Below are positions 44,920 through 54,222 of a stretch of 64,000 nucleotides of DNA, one piece after another. This DNA comes from Oceanospirillaceae bacterium (lineage in GTDB: Bacteria; Pseudomonadota; Gammaproteobacteria; Pseudomonadales; Balneatricaceae): NCBI GenBank assembly GCA_018647765.1, contig JABGSN010000041.1:1-64000 (forward strand). The letters run 5' to 3'. Position 1 is the stretch's first letter. Each line of letters opens with the position of its first letter. A model generated the notes under the pieces. The model searched no databases. It saw only the letters and a list, made by a program, of their open reading frames with translations, and was not told the DNA's origin. A program made the position numbers and the translations under genes.

Positions 44920-45510
44920 ATGCGCACACTCAACTCTGTGACACGTTTGGCCTGTTTAGCCACGTGCCTAGCCGTACCCGCCATCAGCATGGCCGCGAGC
45001 AACAATGCCTATATTGGCTTAATCAACACTAGTGGTGCTACTTACATCAATAGCACACACTACACCACCAGTGGCACAGGTACCAAGATAGGTGCTGACA
45101 TGGCCATCAGCAGCCAACTCGGGCTGATGCTTAGCTACCGCAGCGCCAAAGTGAACTCATCTACCAGCGTTAACTACACCGACATTGGCGTGCGTTATCG
45201 CTTAGACGACGCCACCTCCACCTACTTTAGTGCTAACAAAGCTGCCGTTGCCAACAATAGTGAAACCTTATTTATGCTAGGCGCTATGCACCACATGAGT
45301 TTGAGCGGCACATCCGACTTAGTCCTTAAAGCCGGTACCAGCACCTCAAACCTGCTTGACGATTTAGAGTTTGGTGTGGACTTCAGCTTACCTGTGATGG
45401 ATGCGCTGATCTTAAACCTAGGCTATAAATCCAGCGTTTCTAGCCTCGGCAAAAGCAGCACTACTGCAACCTCGTCGGATTACAGTGTAAGCATCAGCTC
45501 TCGCTTTTAA
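44920..45510 (+). CDS. Putative small outer-membrane beta-barrel protein
   Basis: Signal peptide ending ISMAA; alternating polar/apolar strands; C-terminal ...YSVSISSRF aromatic. Confidence 0.65.
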   Translation: MRTLNSVTRLACLATCLAVPAISMAASNNAYIGLINTSGATYINSTHYTTSGTGTKIGADMAISSQLGLMLSYRSAKVNSSTSVNYTDIGVRYRLDDATSTYFSANKAAVANNSETLFMLGAMHHMSLSGTSDLVLKAGTSTSNLLDDLEFGVDFSLPVMDALILNLGYKSSVSSLGKSSTTATSSDYSVSISSRF

Positions 45511-45522
45511 CGCACGGCCCAA

Positions 45523-46416
45523 TTAAAGCAAGGCGTTATCAAAAAAGGCCACCACCCGACGAGCATATTCGTCGGATTTTTGGGTATCAAATTTAGTGTG
45601 TCCAAGTTGCGCTTCGTACCACAGCTCTTTTTCGCCACAAGCCGCATCAAAGATCCACTGTCCACTGTCTACAGAAACCACAATGTCTTTGCCACCTTGC
45701 ATAATAAACAAAGGCGTCGTGCAAAGTTGAGCGGCGGCCTTGGTGGCGTCAGCTTGCTCCACCTCCATCCCCAATATAGTCTCGGCCCATATAGAAATCA
45801 TCGGTGCAAACGGGAATGCAGGCAAACCAGTAAAATATTCAACCGACACGTTAATGGTGTCCTGTAACGATGAAAACGGGCTCACTGCCACCACCGCGGC
45901 AATCGCCTGATTTTGAGCTGCATATTCGATAACCATGGCAGCACCCATGGAGTTGCCCAACAAACCAACCTTGTCAGCATGAGCACCTTGTTCGTCAATC
46001 AAGTAGTTGTACCAGGTTTGTAGGTCATCCATTTCTCGAACGCCAAAACTGATTTCATCACCATCGTTCAGGTCATGAGCCCTCACACTACTTATTAATA
46101 CGCCATAGCCTGCATCTTGCAGCATTTTGGCTTCTTCAAACATATAACTACGGTCGGCCTTAAAGCCATGTTGCAACATCACGTAGGCACCATTGTGAGT
46201 GCTTGAAAAATAGGCATGTAATTGTTGGCCGTCCTGATTAGTGCGCACAACTTCACTCACTTGCAGATCAAAATCATACACCGAGTGTTTGGGCGGGCTA
46301 CGAGTTTCTAACGGATAGTGCACCAAATCATTGGCTTGCTGATAAGTCACCCACAAAAATGCGGCCACTAAAACGGTGCTCACAACGGCCAAAAGCCACT
46401 GCATTATTTTTTTCAT
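45523..46416 (-). CDS. Alpha/beta hydrolase, membrane-anchored
   Basis: N-terminal TM; YVMLQHGFKADRSYMFEEAKMLQDAGYGVLISSVRAHDLNDG; LLGNSMGAAM. Confidence 0.85.
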   Translation of the reverse strand: MKKIMQWLLAVVSTVLVAAFLWVTYQQANDLVHYPLETRSPPKHSVYDFDLQVSEVVRTNQDGQQLHAYFSSTHNGAYVMLQHGFKADRSYMFEEAKMLQDAGYGVLISSVRAHDLNDGDEISFGVREMDDLQTWYNYLIDEQGAHADKVGLLGNSMGAAMVIEYAAQNQAIAAVVAVSPFSSLQDTINVSVEYFTGLPAFPFAPMISIWAETILGMEVEQADATKAAAQLCTTPLFIMQGGKDIVVSVDSGQWIFDAACGEKELWYEAQLGHTKFDTQKSDEYARRVVAFFDNALL

Positions 46417-46424
46417 AGTTGTTC

Positions 46425-47000
46425 CTAGTTACATTGTGAGTAGCAAAAGCAACCCACCAGATGATCGTTAACCATGCCTATGGATTGCATGTACGCATAG
46501 ATGCCAATGGGACCAACAAATTTAAAACCGCGGGCTTTTAAATCTTTGGCAATATTGGCGGAGAGTTCCGTTTGGGCAGGAATTTGGTGGTCTTGGTTAA
46601 ATCTGTTGACGATGGTCTGGCCATTAACAAAACCCCAGATATAGGCATCAAAACTGCCAAACTCTTGCTGCACGGCAATAAACTTGCCAGCGTTATTGAC
46701 CACACTTTGTACTTTGAGGCGGTTGCGAATAATGCCTTTATCTTGCAACGCGTGAGCGATGTCGTCAGGCGTGAAGGCCGCCAATTTGGCTAACTCATAG
46801 TTACAAAATACACGTTTATAGTGATGACGTCGCTTGAGTATGGTGATCCATGACAATCCTGCCTGCGCACCCTCCAACACGAGCTGTTCGAACAGCCGCA
46901 CATCGTCGTGCACCGGCCGCCCCCATTCTTCATCGTGGTAAGTGACATATAGGGCATCTTTTGTAGGCCAGCTGCAACGCGTAACTTGCTCTGTGTGCAT
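46425..47000 (-). CDS. tag: DNA-3-methyladenine glycosylase I
   Basis: RCSWPTKDALYVTYHDEEWGRPVHDDVRLFEQLVLEGAQAGLSWITIL; C-terminal zinc-site residues. Confidence 0.97.
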   Translation of the reverse strand: MHTEQVTRCSWPTKDALYVTYHDEEWGRPVHDDVRLFEQLVLEGAQAGLSWITILKRRHHYKRVFCNYELAKLAAFTPDDIAHALQDKGIIRNRLKVQSVVNNAGKFIAVQQEFGSFDAYIWGFVNGQTIVNRFNQDHQIPAQTELSANIAKDLKARGFKFVGPIGIYAYMQSIGMVNDHLVGCFCYSQCN

Positions 47001-47148
47001 TATTTTCTCGCTTCATACCAAGGTAGCATTATCATATGCAGTTATAGCGAAAAAAGAAATCAACTATGGGGAAACCCGCCCAAAGCATACGACTATTTGA
47101 CACTTTATGTTATTATGAATATCCGTTTTTAATCCAGTGATTTAGCAC

Positions 47149-47952
47149 ATGAACCATTTTTTTCGATTGCTCGTCGGCGCAACCATGGTTGCCATGTGCG
47201 CTTTGCCCGCCCATGCCGCAAGCTTTAAACAAGCCAAAAAGCACTATGCCGCAGCCGATTATTCGGCTGCCATCGCAGAGCTACAACCCCTTGCCAAAGC
47301 TGGCAATGCAGATGCCAATAACTTACTTGGTGAAATGTATTTACAAGGCGCGGGCGTGAATAGCGACATCACCCTAGCTAAAACCTTTTTTGAAGCCGGT
47401 GCTCGAGTAGGGCACTTGGCTGCATTGGCTAATTTAGCCGACATCCTTAACCGCGAGTACAAGGTCGAGCTAGTCACTCTGGAACCACTGGCTGAAGCGG
47501 GTAATGCCAAGGCACAGAATCGATTGGGCCGGATGTACGAATTTGGCCAAGGTCACAGCATTAACCCACAAGCTGCATACGCTTGGTATAAAAAAGCGGC
47601 CGACCAGGGCCTCATGAACGGCCGTATGAATTTGGCACGGGCCCACAACTTTGGTTTGGGTACGGAGCAAGATTTTGTTAAAGCCGAAGCCGGCTATTTA
47701 GCGAATGCCAAGGCCGGCCACGTCGACAGCATGTTCTTTTTAGGCACCATGCATTTTGCCCAAGTTAGCCAAGCCGGCTTAGACTCTGATCGTCAGGCGT
47801 ATGCATGGCTTAAGGTGGCGGCACAAAATGGTCACGCCACAGCGGCCGCTATGGTGACCCGCTTGGCCATCAAGCTAGGAGACAACCTAAGCCAAGGCGA
47901 TGCCTTGTATCAAGACTACGCCACCCGCTATACCAGCGCTGCGGCCAACTAA
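47149..47952 (+). CDS. Sel1-repeat (TPR-like) secreted protein
   Basis: Signal peptide; repeated A-x-x-LG-x-MY-x-x-G-x-G units (NLLGEMYLQGAGV, NRLGRMYEFGQGHS, NLARAHNFGLGTEQD). Confidence 0.9.
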   Translation: MNHFFRLLVGATMVAMCALPAHAASFKQAKKHYAAADYSAAIAELQPLAKAGNADANNLLGEMYLQGAGVNSDITLAKTFFEAGARVGHLAALANLADILNREYKVELVTLEPLAEAGNAKAQNRLGRMYEFGQGHSINPQAAYAWYKKAADQGLMNGRMNLARAHNFGLGTEQDFVKAEAGYLANAKAGHVDSMFFLGTMHFAQVSQAGLDSDRQAYAWLKVAAQNGHATAAAMVTRLAIKLGDNLSQGDALYQDYATRYTSAAAN

Positions 47953-47953
47953 C

Positions 47954-48391
47954 ATGAGCCGACGCTTTAACAGCCATAACCTGCCCAACGCCAGCTTAGT
48001 CAAACGGCTCATGGCAATGATGTACGACACGCTACTAGTCGTCGCTGTGTGGATGTTGGTGGGTTATGTGTTTATTGCATTTAACGATGGCGAGGCGGTG
48101 TCTGGGCCACTCTTTAATAGCAGTATTTTTTTGGTAACCTTTTTGTTTTTTGCGCTATTTTGGACTCGGTCCGGGCAAACGCTAGGCATGATTGCTTGGC
48201 GGCTTCGAGTAGAGACCGACGACGGTCAGGCGCTTGACGCTAAGCAGTCTTTATTGCGCTTTATGGGGGCACTATTTTCCGCCCTAGTATTAGGCTTAGG
48301 TTACTGGTGGATTTTGGTCGACGCCAACAATCTCAGCTGGCATGACCGCTGGTCGAACAGCCGCATCGTACAACTGCCAAAACAGCCCTAG
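47954..48391 (+). CDS. RDD family membrane protein (start at ATG 47954 within the supplied ORF)
   Basis: ASLVKRLMAMMYDTLLVVAVWMLVGYVF; RSGQTLGMIAWRLRVE. Confidence 0.88.
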   Translation: MSRRFNSHNLPNASLVKRLMAMMYDTLLVVAVWMLVGYVFIAFNDGEAVSGPLFNSSIFLVTFLFFALFWTRSGQTLGMIAWRLRVETDDGQALDAKQSLLRFMGALFSALVLGLGYWWILVDANNLSWHDRWSNSRIVQLPKQP

Positions 48392-49438
48392 TTAACCGGC
48401 TCTACGCAGCAGCCACCCGCCACCCGCCACACACGCTATTATCGGCAACAGATAGGCCAGCAATGGCGTAAAGCCAAACACACTACTAGCTGGGCCTAGC
48501 ACCTCTTGGGCATAATTAAAGGTTAAGCCCACCAGCACCCCCACCAGCACGCGCTGACCTAGCGTCACCGATCGCGTGGAACCAAAGATAAACGATATCG
48601 CCACAAACACCAGAGCCAAGGTGGCTAGGGGCTGGAGTATTTTCTTCCAAAACGCCAGCTCGTAGGGCGCGGCATCTAACCCACTTTGATTTAAGTACTG
48701 GCTATAACCCACAAGGTCTGTAAGCGCCAAATGCTGTGGGTCCATACTCAAGATCGATAACAAATGCGGCTCCAAGGTCACCGCCCAGGGCGCCTGCGGG
48801 TAGGCCAGTTGGCGCAACCGCTGATCTTTAAGCGCGACCACCTGTATGTTGTGCAACGCCCAAGTGCCATCGGTATAGACAGCCTGTTGTGCAAGCAGCG
48901 TTTGCTGCCAGTCTTGTTGCTCAAAACGGTAGCGCGAGACGTCGGCTAAGGTGCCATCGGTTCGGACCGAGCGCACAAATATATAATCGTCATTATCGCG
49001 CAACCAGAAGCCTTTACTAGATGCCACACCCTTATATTGGGCCTGCTGAGCTTCCGCCATTTGCTGGCTATTAGGCGCCACAAACTCACCCATAAGGCCT
49101 GCAAAAACCACAAATACGGCCACCGACTGCATGACCGACCAGACGATACGCCGTAGCGATACGCCCGCCGCTCTCATCACCGTGAGCTCACTATTGTTAG
49201 CTAACGTACCTAACCCTACTAAGCAGCCCACCAACACCGTTAATGGCATAAACTCATACACCCGCCTAGGCACGGTTAACGCAATATAAGTCAGCACCTG
49301 GCTGAAACTAGCGCCATGATCGAGGGCGTCCAATTCACTGCCCAGTGCAGTCATTAAATCGAGACCGAGAATCACCAACAGCACTATGGCCACTGCCGCC
49401 CAGATGTGTTTTGCGATATACCAATCAAGTAGGCGCAT
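48392..49438 (-). CDS. lptG: LPS export permease LptG (ORF extends to 49495)
   Basis: MRLLDWYIAKHIWAAVAIVLLVILGLDL; YjgP/YjgQ-type; partner of lptF. Confidence 0.94.
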   Translation of the reverse strand: MRLLDWYIAKHIWAAVAIVLLVILGLDLMTALGSELDALDHGASFSQVLTYIALTVPRRVYEFMPLTVLVGCLVGLGTLANNSELTVMRAAGVSLRRIVWSVMQSVAVFVVFAGLMGEFVAPNSQQMAEAQQAQYKGVASSKGFWLRDNDDYIFVRSVRTDGTLADVSRYRFEQQDWQQTLLAQQAVYTDGTWALHNIQVVALKDQRLRQLAYPQAPWAVTLEPHLLSILSMDPQHLALTDLVGYSQYLNQSGLDAAPYELAFWKKILQPLATLALVFVAISFIFGSTRSVTLGQRVLVGVLVGLTFNYAQEVLGPASSVFGFTPLLAYLLPIIACVAGGGWLLRRAG

Positions 49439-50540
49439 GATGATTTTCCTGGTGACGCAAACGGCCCACAATAGAACGTATAAAGGGTCCCGCAAATAAC
49501 AACACCAAACCGATCATCAAGAAACCGGTATGCAAGGCCACGATTTTAATATCGGCACCAGCCAAGCCTTTAGACATGTCATCTCGAAAACTTGTGAGTG
49601 CCGACAAATACATAAGGTAAACGAGTATGGCCGGCAATAGGCGCGTAAAACGGCCTTTACGTGGGTTTACTTGACCCAAGGCAATGGCGATAAAACTCAC
49701 GATAAGGGTCATTAGCGGTAACGATACCCGCCAATAGAGTTGCGCCCGATAGTCGGCCACAGGCGAACCAACCAGCACATTGGTAGGTAAGGTAAAGCCG
49801 CGAGTAATATTGATTTCTAACTCTTGGGTATAGGATCGTACCGCTAATTCTTCAAACTGAGTGATGGTGTAATCTAGCTGCCCAGGTTCACCTTCGGTTC
49901 TAGAACCATTTTTTAATAATAGATAACGGCTTTGGTATTGCTCATCAAATACCTGGCGTGCCGATGTGGATTTAATCACCACCGGTGCAGCGCCTGGCGC
50001 TGGGCGATTAAAGACAAATACATTTTGTAACTGTTGACGGTCATCGCTCATACCTTGCGCATAAATTACCTGGCGCTCAATATTGCCTTGAAAGCGTCCA
50101 GCCACAACACTATCAAACTCGGCTTCGTGGGATTGCTGGTACAACACCTGCTCTACGTTGCGGGAGGTTTCAGGAGCTAACCATAGGCTTAAAAAAGCCA
50201 CTAGCAAGGCCAAGATAGACAAGGGCACTAACACTGCCTTAACCAGCTGCGCTTGGCTCACGCCGTTAGCAAATAACACCGTCAGCTCGTTATCAACACT
50301 GAGCCGGCCCAAGGTTAGCAACACCGCCAAGAAACCACCCAGAGGCAACAAGGTACTTAAGTATGCAGGCAACAGATTGATGATAATTTCCACCACCGCT
50401 TGGGCGTCGAGCTCGCCGGTCACCGCCTTACTGAGGTAGTGGGCAAAGCGACTGCTAGAAATAATAAGCAGCAATACCATGCTTACGGCTAAAGCACTAA
50501 CCAGCACTTCGCGGTTGATATAACGAGTAATGATAGACAA
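49425..50540 (-). CDS. lptF: LPS export permease LptF (ORF extends to 50615; TTG start at 50540 plausible)
   Basis: SIITRYINREVLVSALAVSMVLLLIISSSRFAHYLSKAVTGEL; divergent to pepA as in enterics. Confidence 0.93.
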   Translation of the reverse strand: MSIITRYINREVLVSALAVSMVLLLIISSSRFAHYLSKAVTGELDAQAVVEIIINLLPAYLSTLLPLGGFLAVLLTLGRLSVDNELTVLFANGVSQAQLVKAVLVPLSILALLVAFLSLWLAPETSRNVEQVLYQQSHEAEFDSVVAGRFQGNIERQVIYAQGMSDDRQQLQNVFVFNRPAPGAAPVVIKSTSARQVFDEQYQSRYLLLKNGSRTEGEPGQLDYTITQFEELAVRSYTQELEINITRGFTLPTNVLVGSPVADYRAQLYWRVSLPLMTLIVSFIAIALGQVNPRKGRFTRLLPAILVYLMYLSALTSFRDDMSKGLAGADIKIVALHTGFLMIGLVLLFAGPFIRSIVGRLRHQENHHAPT

Positions 50541-50722
50541 GGTGACGGCTTCTTTAACATACACATGGCTGGACAATGGGCTTAGTGTAGCAGATTTAAT
50601 GTCATTTAAAGCCAATACACCACTAGAGCCTAAGCTAAATTTGGCGTAGAATTTTGCCTTTGCTTCAAACGCCGAAGCAACCTCACATCCGCCACGCCGC
50701 CACGCACTTGTCTGGAGACAAC

Positions 50723-52201
50723 ATGGAATTTTCTTTACAACAGGATGCCTTAGATTTTAACACCGCATCTAGCCTCATTCTACCTTTGGCCGCCTTTGAA
50801 GGTAGCGAACCCGTTCTCTCAGCCAGTTTAGCCGCAGCTGACCAATTACTTAACGGCGCTATTGGCCAAGCGATTAACAGCGGTGACTTAACCGGCAAGT
50901 TCAAAAGCAGCCAATTATTTTTACATGCCGGTGCTGGGCCAGATCGCATTTTAGTGATGGGCTCTGGCGACCCCGCCAAGCTTAACGGCCGTAAATTTGG
51001 TCAACTAACACAAGCCGCTTGGAGTCAAATTAACACCAACCCTGGCACTAGCGTACTGAACCAACTCACCAACGCCGACAGCGCTGACCTAGACACAGCC
51101 AACAAGGTACGTCTAAGTATAGAAGCCTTAGTCCAAGCCTGCTACCGCTTTGACCAGTTTAAATCAGAAGCCAAGCCTCAGTCCGCCTTGCCCAGCATGG
51201 CTTTGGTTGCCGATGCCAGCAGCCAAACTCAACTTGAGCAGTCCACCGCCACCGCCCAGGGCATGGATTTATGCCGCGATTTAGGCAACCTTCCTGGCAA
51301 CGTGTGCACGCCAAGCTACCTTGCCGAGCAGGGTCATAAACTGGCCGCTAATTCCAGCAAAGTCACCACTCAAGTATTGGAAGAAGCCGAGATGGAAAGC
51401 TTGGGCATGCACTCGTTGCTGTCCGTAGGTAAAGGCAGTGCCGAACCCTCCAAATTGATCATTGTAAATTATCAAGGCGGAACCGAAGGTGCAGCACCTC
51501 ACGTCCTTGTGGGCAAGGGCATTACCTTTGACTCCGGCGGCATTAGCATTAAGCCAGGCGCCGCCATGGATGAAATGAAGTACGACATGTGTGGCGCAGC
51601 GAGTGTTATTGGGGCCATGCAGGCCATCATCAATATGGGTTTAAAGGCCAATGTTGTGGCAATTATTGCCAGCGCCGAAAACATGCCCTCTAGCACCGCC
51701 TCTAAGCCGGGCGACATTTACACCACCATGTCTGGCAAAACCGTAGAAGTGCTTAACACCGACGCCGAAGGCCGCCTAGTATTATGTGACGCCCTCACCT
51801 ATGCCGAACGATTCAACCCCAGCACAGTCGTGGACGTCGCCACCCTCACCGGCGCCTGCATTATTGCCCTTGGCCATCATACCAGCGCTGTATTAAGCAA
51901 CGATGACACCTTTGCTTCAAGTCTAATGGATGCTGGCAAACAAGCCTTCGATGCGGCTTGGCAGTTGCCTATGGGAGAAGAGTATCAAGAACAGCTAGAA
52001 AGTAATTTTGCCGACCTAGGCAATATCGGTGGCCGCTCGGCGGGTACCATTACCGCCGCTTGTTTCTTGTCTCGCTTTACCGAAAGTTATACTTGGGCAC
52101 ACCTTGATATTGCCGGTACTGCGTGGACCTCTGGCGCCAAGAAAGGCGCCACCGGTCGTTGCGTTCCGTTACTGGTTCAACACCTAGTGAATCAGGCATA
52201 G
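50723..52201 (+). CDS. pepA: Leucyl aminopeptidase (start MEFSLQQDALDF)
   Basis: VGKGITFDSGGISIKPGAAMDEMKYDMCGAA; NTDAEGRLVLCDALTY. Confidence 0.98.
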   Translation: MEFSLQQDALDFNTASSLILPLAAFEGSEPVLSASLAAADQLLNGAIGQAINSGDLTGKFKSSQLFLHAGAGPDRILVMGSGDPAKLNGRKFGQLTQAAWSQINTNPGTSVLNQLTNADSADLDTANKVRLSIEALVQACYRFDQFKSEAKPQSALPSMALVADASSQTQLEQSTATAQGMDLCRDLGNLPGNVCTPSYLAEQGHKLAANSSKVTTQVLEEAEMESLGMHSLLSVGKGSAEPSKLIIVNYQGGTEGAAPHVLVGKGITFDSGGISIKPGAAMDEMKYDMCGAASVIGAMQAIINMGLKANVVAIIASAENMPSSTASKPGDIYTTMSGKTVEVLNTDAEGRLVLCDALTYAERFNPSTVVDVATLTGACIIALGHHTSAVLSNDDTFASSLMDAGKQAFDAAWQLPMGEEYQEQLESNFADLGNIGGRSAGTITAACFLSRFTESYTWAHLDIAGTAWTSGAKKGATGRCVPLLVQHLVNQA

Positions 52202-52203
52202 GC

Positions 52204-52629
52204 ATGCAACGAGCCGATTTTTATCAGCTCAAGTCCGACGATCCGGCCAGCCGCTATCCGCTGCTGTGCCGCTTGTTGGAAAAAGCCGTCGGCAGTGGCC
52301 AACAGGTATACATTCAGTGCCGCGACGACGCTGAAGCCAGCCACCTTGACGTGTACATATGGGCCTTTAAACCGGATTCATTTATTGCCCATGTCTGCGC
52401 TGGCGATGACGCTGTAGCACCGATTGTTCTCGGCCACCCCAACACCGCCGAAGAGAACTACCCAAAGCAGCGTGATATTTGCTTAAACCTAAGCCACCAA
52501 TTGGCACCGAAGGAGTTCGAGCGCATCATCGAAGTAGTGACCCAAGATCCAGACATGATCCTCATTACCCGCCAACACTACCGCAGCTACCAGCAGCAAG
52601 GCCGCAGTATGCAGTACCACAAACTCTAG
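52204..52629 (+). CDS. holC: DNA polymerase III chi subunit
   Basis: MQRADFYQLKSDDPASRYPLLCRLLEKAV; downstream of pepA. Confidence 0.93.
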   Translation: MQRADFYQLKSDDPASRYPLLCRLLEKAVGSGQQVYIQCRDDAEASHLDVYIWAFKPDSFIAHVCAGDDAVAPIVLGHPNTAEENYPKQRDICLNLSHQLAPKEFERIIEVVTQDPDMILITRQHYRSYQQQGRSMQYHKL

Positions 52630-53636
52630 CTAGACTGCTGACGGTCGGCAATCAAACTAATCATCTCAAACATGATGGCCGTAGCCACCATTGACGTAAT
52701 ATTGTTAGGGCTGTCTTTAGTTGGCATTAAACACACCACGTCACCACCAATGATGTTCATACCGCGGGCTGCCTGCAGCAACTGCATCACTTGATCCATC
52801 ATAAAACCCTGACACCCAGCCTCAATATTAGACACGCCAGGGGCGACCGTAGGGTCTAAACAATCCAAATCAAAGGTGATGTACACTGGCCGATTGCCAA
52901 TGCGTTGCTGAATGATATCAATGCTTTGTTGCGCACCAATTTGATGGTACCGATCCATGGTAATTACCTCATAGCCATGCTCGTAACTCGGCTGCAACCA
53001 ATCTAAAGTGCGAGCATTACCCCGAATACCCACCTGCACACTGTGGTGAGCGTCCACATTGCCTTGCTGCACCAAATACGAGGCCCAATGGGCGGCCGAC
53101 TTTTTAGCGCCTAAAAAGTGTTTCATATTACTGAAGCAGTCTGTATGGGCGTCAAAATGCAAGATACACGCGGGCTGCCCGCCTGTGAGCTTCGATTGAG
53201 GACCACCTAAGGCTTGTAAGATGCCACCCGTAACAGAGTGGTCACCACCCACAGACACAGGCCTCGTACCCGCTGCATCGATTTTAGTATAGTAGTCTGT
53301 GATGTGCTGAATCGACACTTCATTGTCGTTCATGTGGGTCAGTGGCACATCGCCTAAGTCGTTGATACGGCATGCTTGCCACGGATCTAACTCAAAATTC
53401 ATATGTACACGGCGGCCATTAGCCGAGACATTACGCACAGCTCTGGGGCCAAGGTGCTGGTCTCGCTCCGTGGTACCATTGCCGCTGCTGTGGGGCACAC
53501 CCACTAATGCAATGTCACAATCACTCGGATTGGGGTTGTGGGGTGCACGAAACAAGGTTGCCACACCATACCAATACAGGGCGTCCATAAATGCGTTTTG
53601 GTTACGATCAAACTGGGGTTCGGTGGGCTGGCTCAT
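52626..53636 (-). CDS. Ureohydrolase (agmatinase/guanidinobutyrase/guanidinase superfamily)
   Basis: VGGDHSVT, HFDAHTDC, FDLDCLDPTVAPG metal-binding motifs. Confidence 0.92.
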   Translation of the reverse strand: MSQPTEPQFDRNQNAFMDALYWYGVATLFRAPHNPNPSDCDIALVGVPHSSGNGTTERDQHLGPRAVRNVSANGRRVHMNFELDPWQACRINDLGDVPLTHMNDNEVSIQHITDYYTKIDAAGTRPVSVGGDHSVTGGILQALGGPQSKLTGGQPACILHFDAHTDCFSNMKHFLGAKKSAAHWASYLVQQGNVDAHHSVQVGIRGNARTLDWLQPSYEHGYEVITMDRYHQIGAQQSIDIIQQRIGNRPVYITFDLDCLDPTVAPGVSNIEAGCQGFMMDQVMQLLQAARGMNIIGGDVVCLMPTKDSPNNITSMVATAIMFEMISLIADRQQSS

Positions 53637-53712
53637 GTTGGTTCTCTAATAACGCAGTCAATAACCATGGTTTTACCTTAAACCTTCTGGGTCGGTCAAC
53701 TTTTCTACAGGC

Positions 53713-53740
53713 GAAAAAAAACGCCACTAAAAGCGGCGTT
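53713..53740 (-). terminator. Rho-independent terminator downstream of the cold-shock gene
   Basis: Minus strand AACGCCGCT-TTT-AGTGGCGTT followed by T-tract. Confidence 0.85.
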
Positions 53741-53765
53741 TTCTCAATGTTATTTTCTTAACGAA

Positions 53766-53972
53766 TTAAGAAGGAACAACATTGTTGGCGCAAGGGCCTT
53801 TTTGGCCTTGGCCAACTTCGAATTCTACGGCTTGACCGTCGTTCAAAGTGGCGTAACCGCCGCCATTGCGGATTTCAGAATGGTGTACGAATAAATCCTT
53901 ACCACCGTCTTCTGGAGTGATGAAACCGAAACCTTTATCGGCGTTAAACCACTTCACTGTACCTTTGCTCAT
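53766..53972 (-). CDS. Cold-shock protein, CspA family (ORF extends to 54017)
   Basis: [37 protein letters not shown] motifs. Confidence 0.97.
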   Translation of the reverse strand: MSKGTVKWFNADKGFGFITPEDGGKDLFVHHSEIRNGGGYATLNDGQAVEFEVGQGQKGPCANNVVPS

Positions 53973-54222
53973 ATCTTTACTCTTTGCTACTAAATTAATT
54001 TGATAAACCGCCTTCATCTGCGCGGGTTCTCAAACAGATGACATCTGTTACTGCGCAAATTTACGGTTTGGGCCTACACACATAACGGTCAAGCTAGTGC
54101 GGAGCACAGTCTAGCACCTTAAACCAAGGAAAGCCAATAAATACACAGGCGGCCTTGTTTACATACCACTACCCGAGCTGCCATCTTCTCTCGTTAGAAA
54201 TAGGCAGCTCTTGGTTGGGCAT

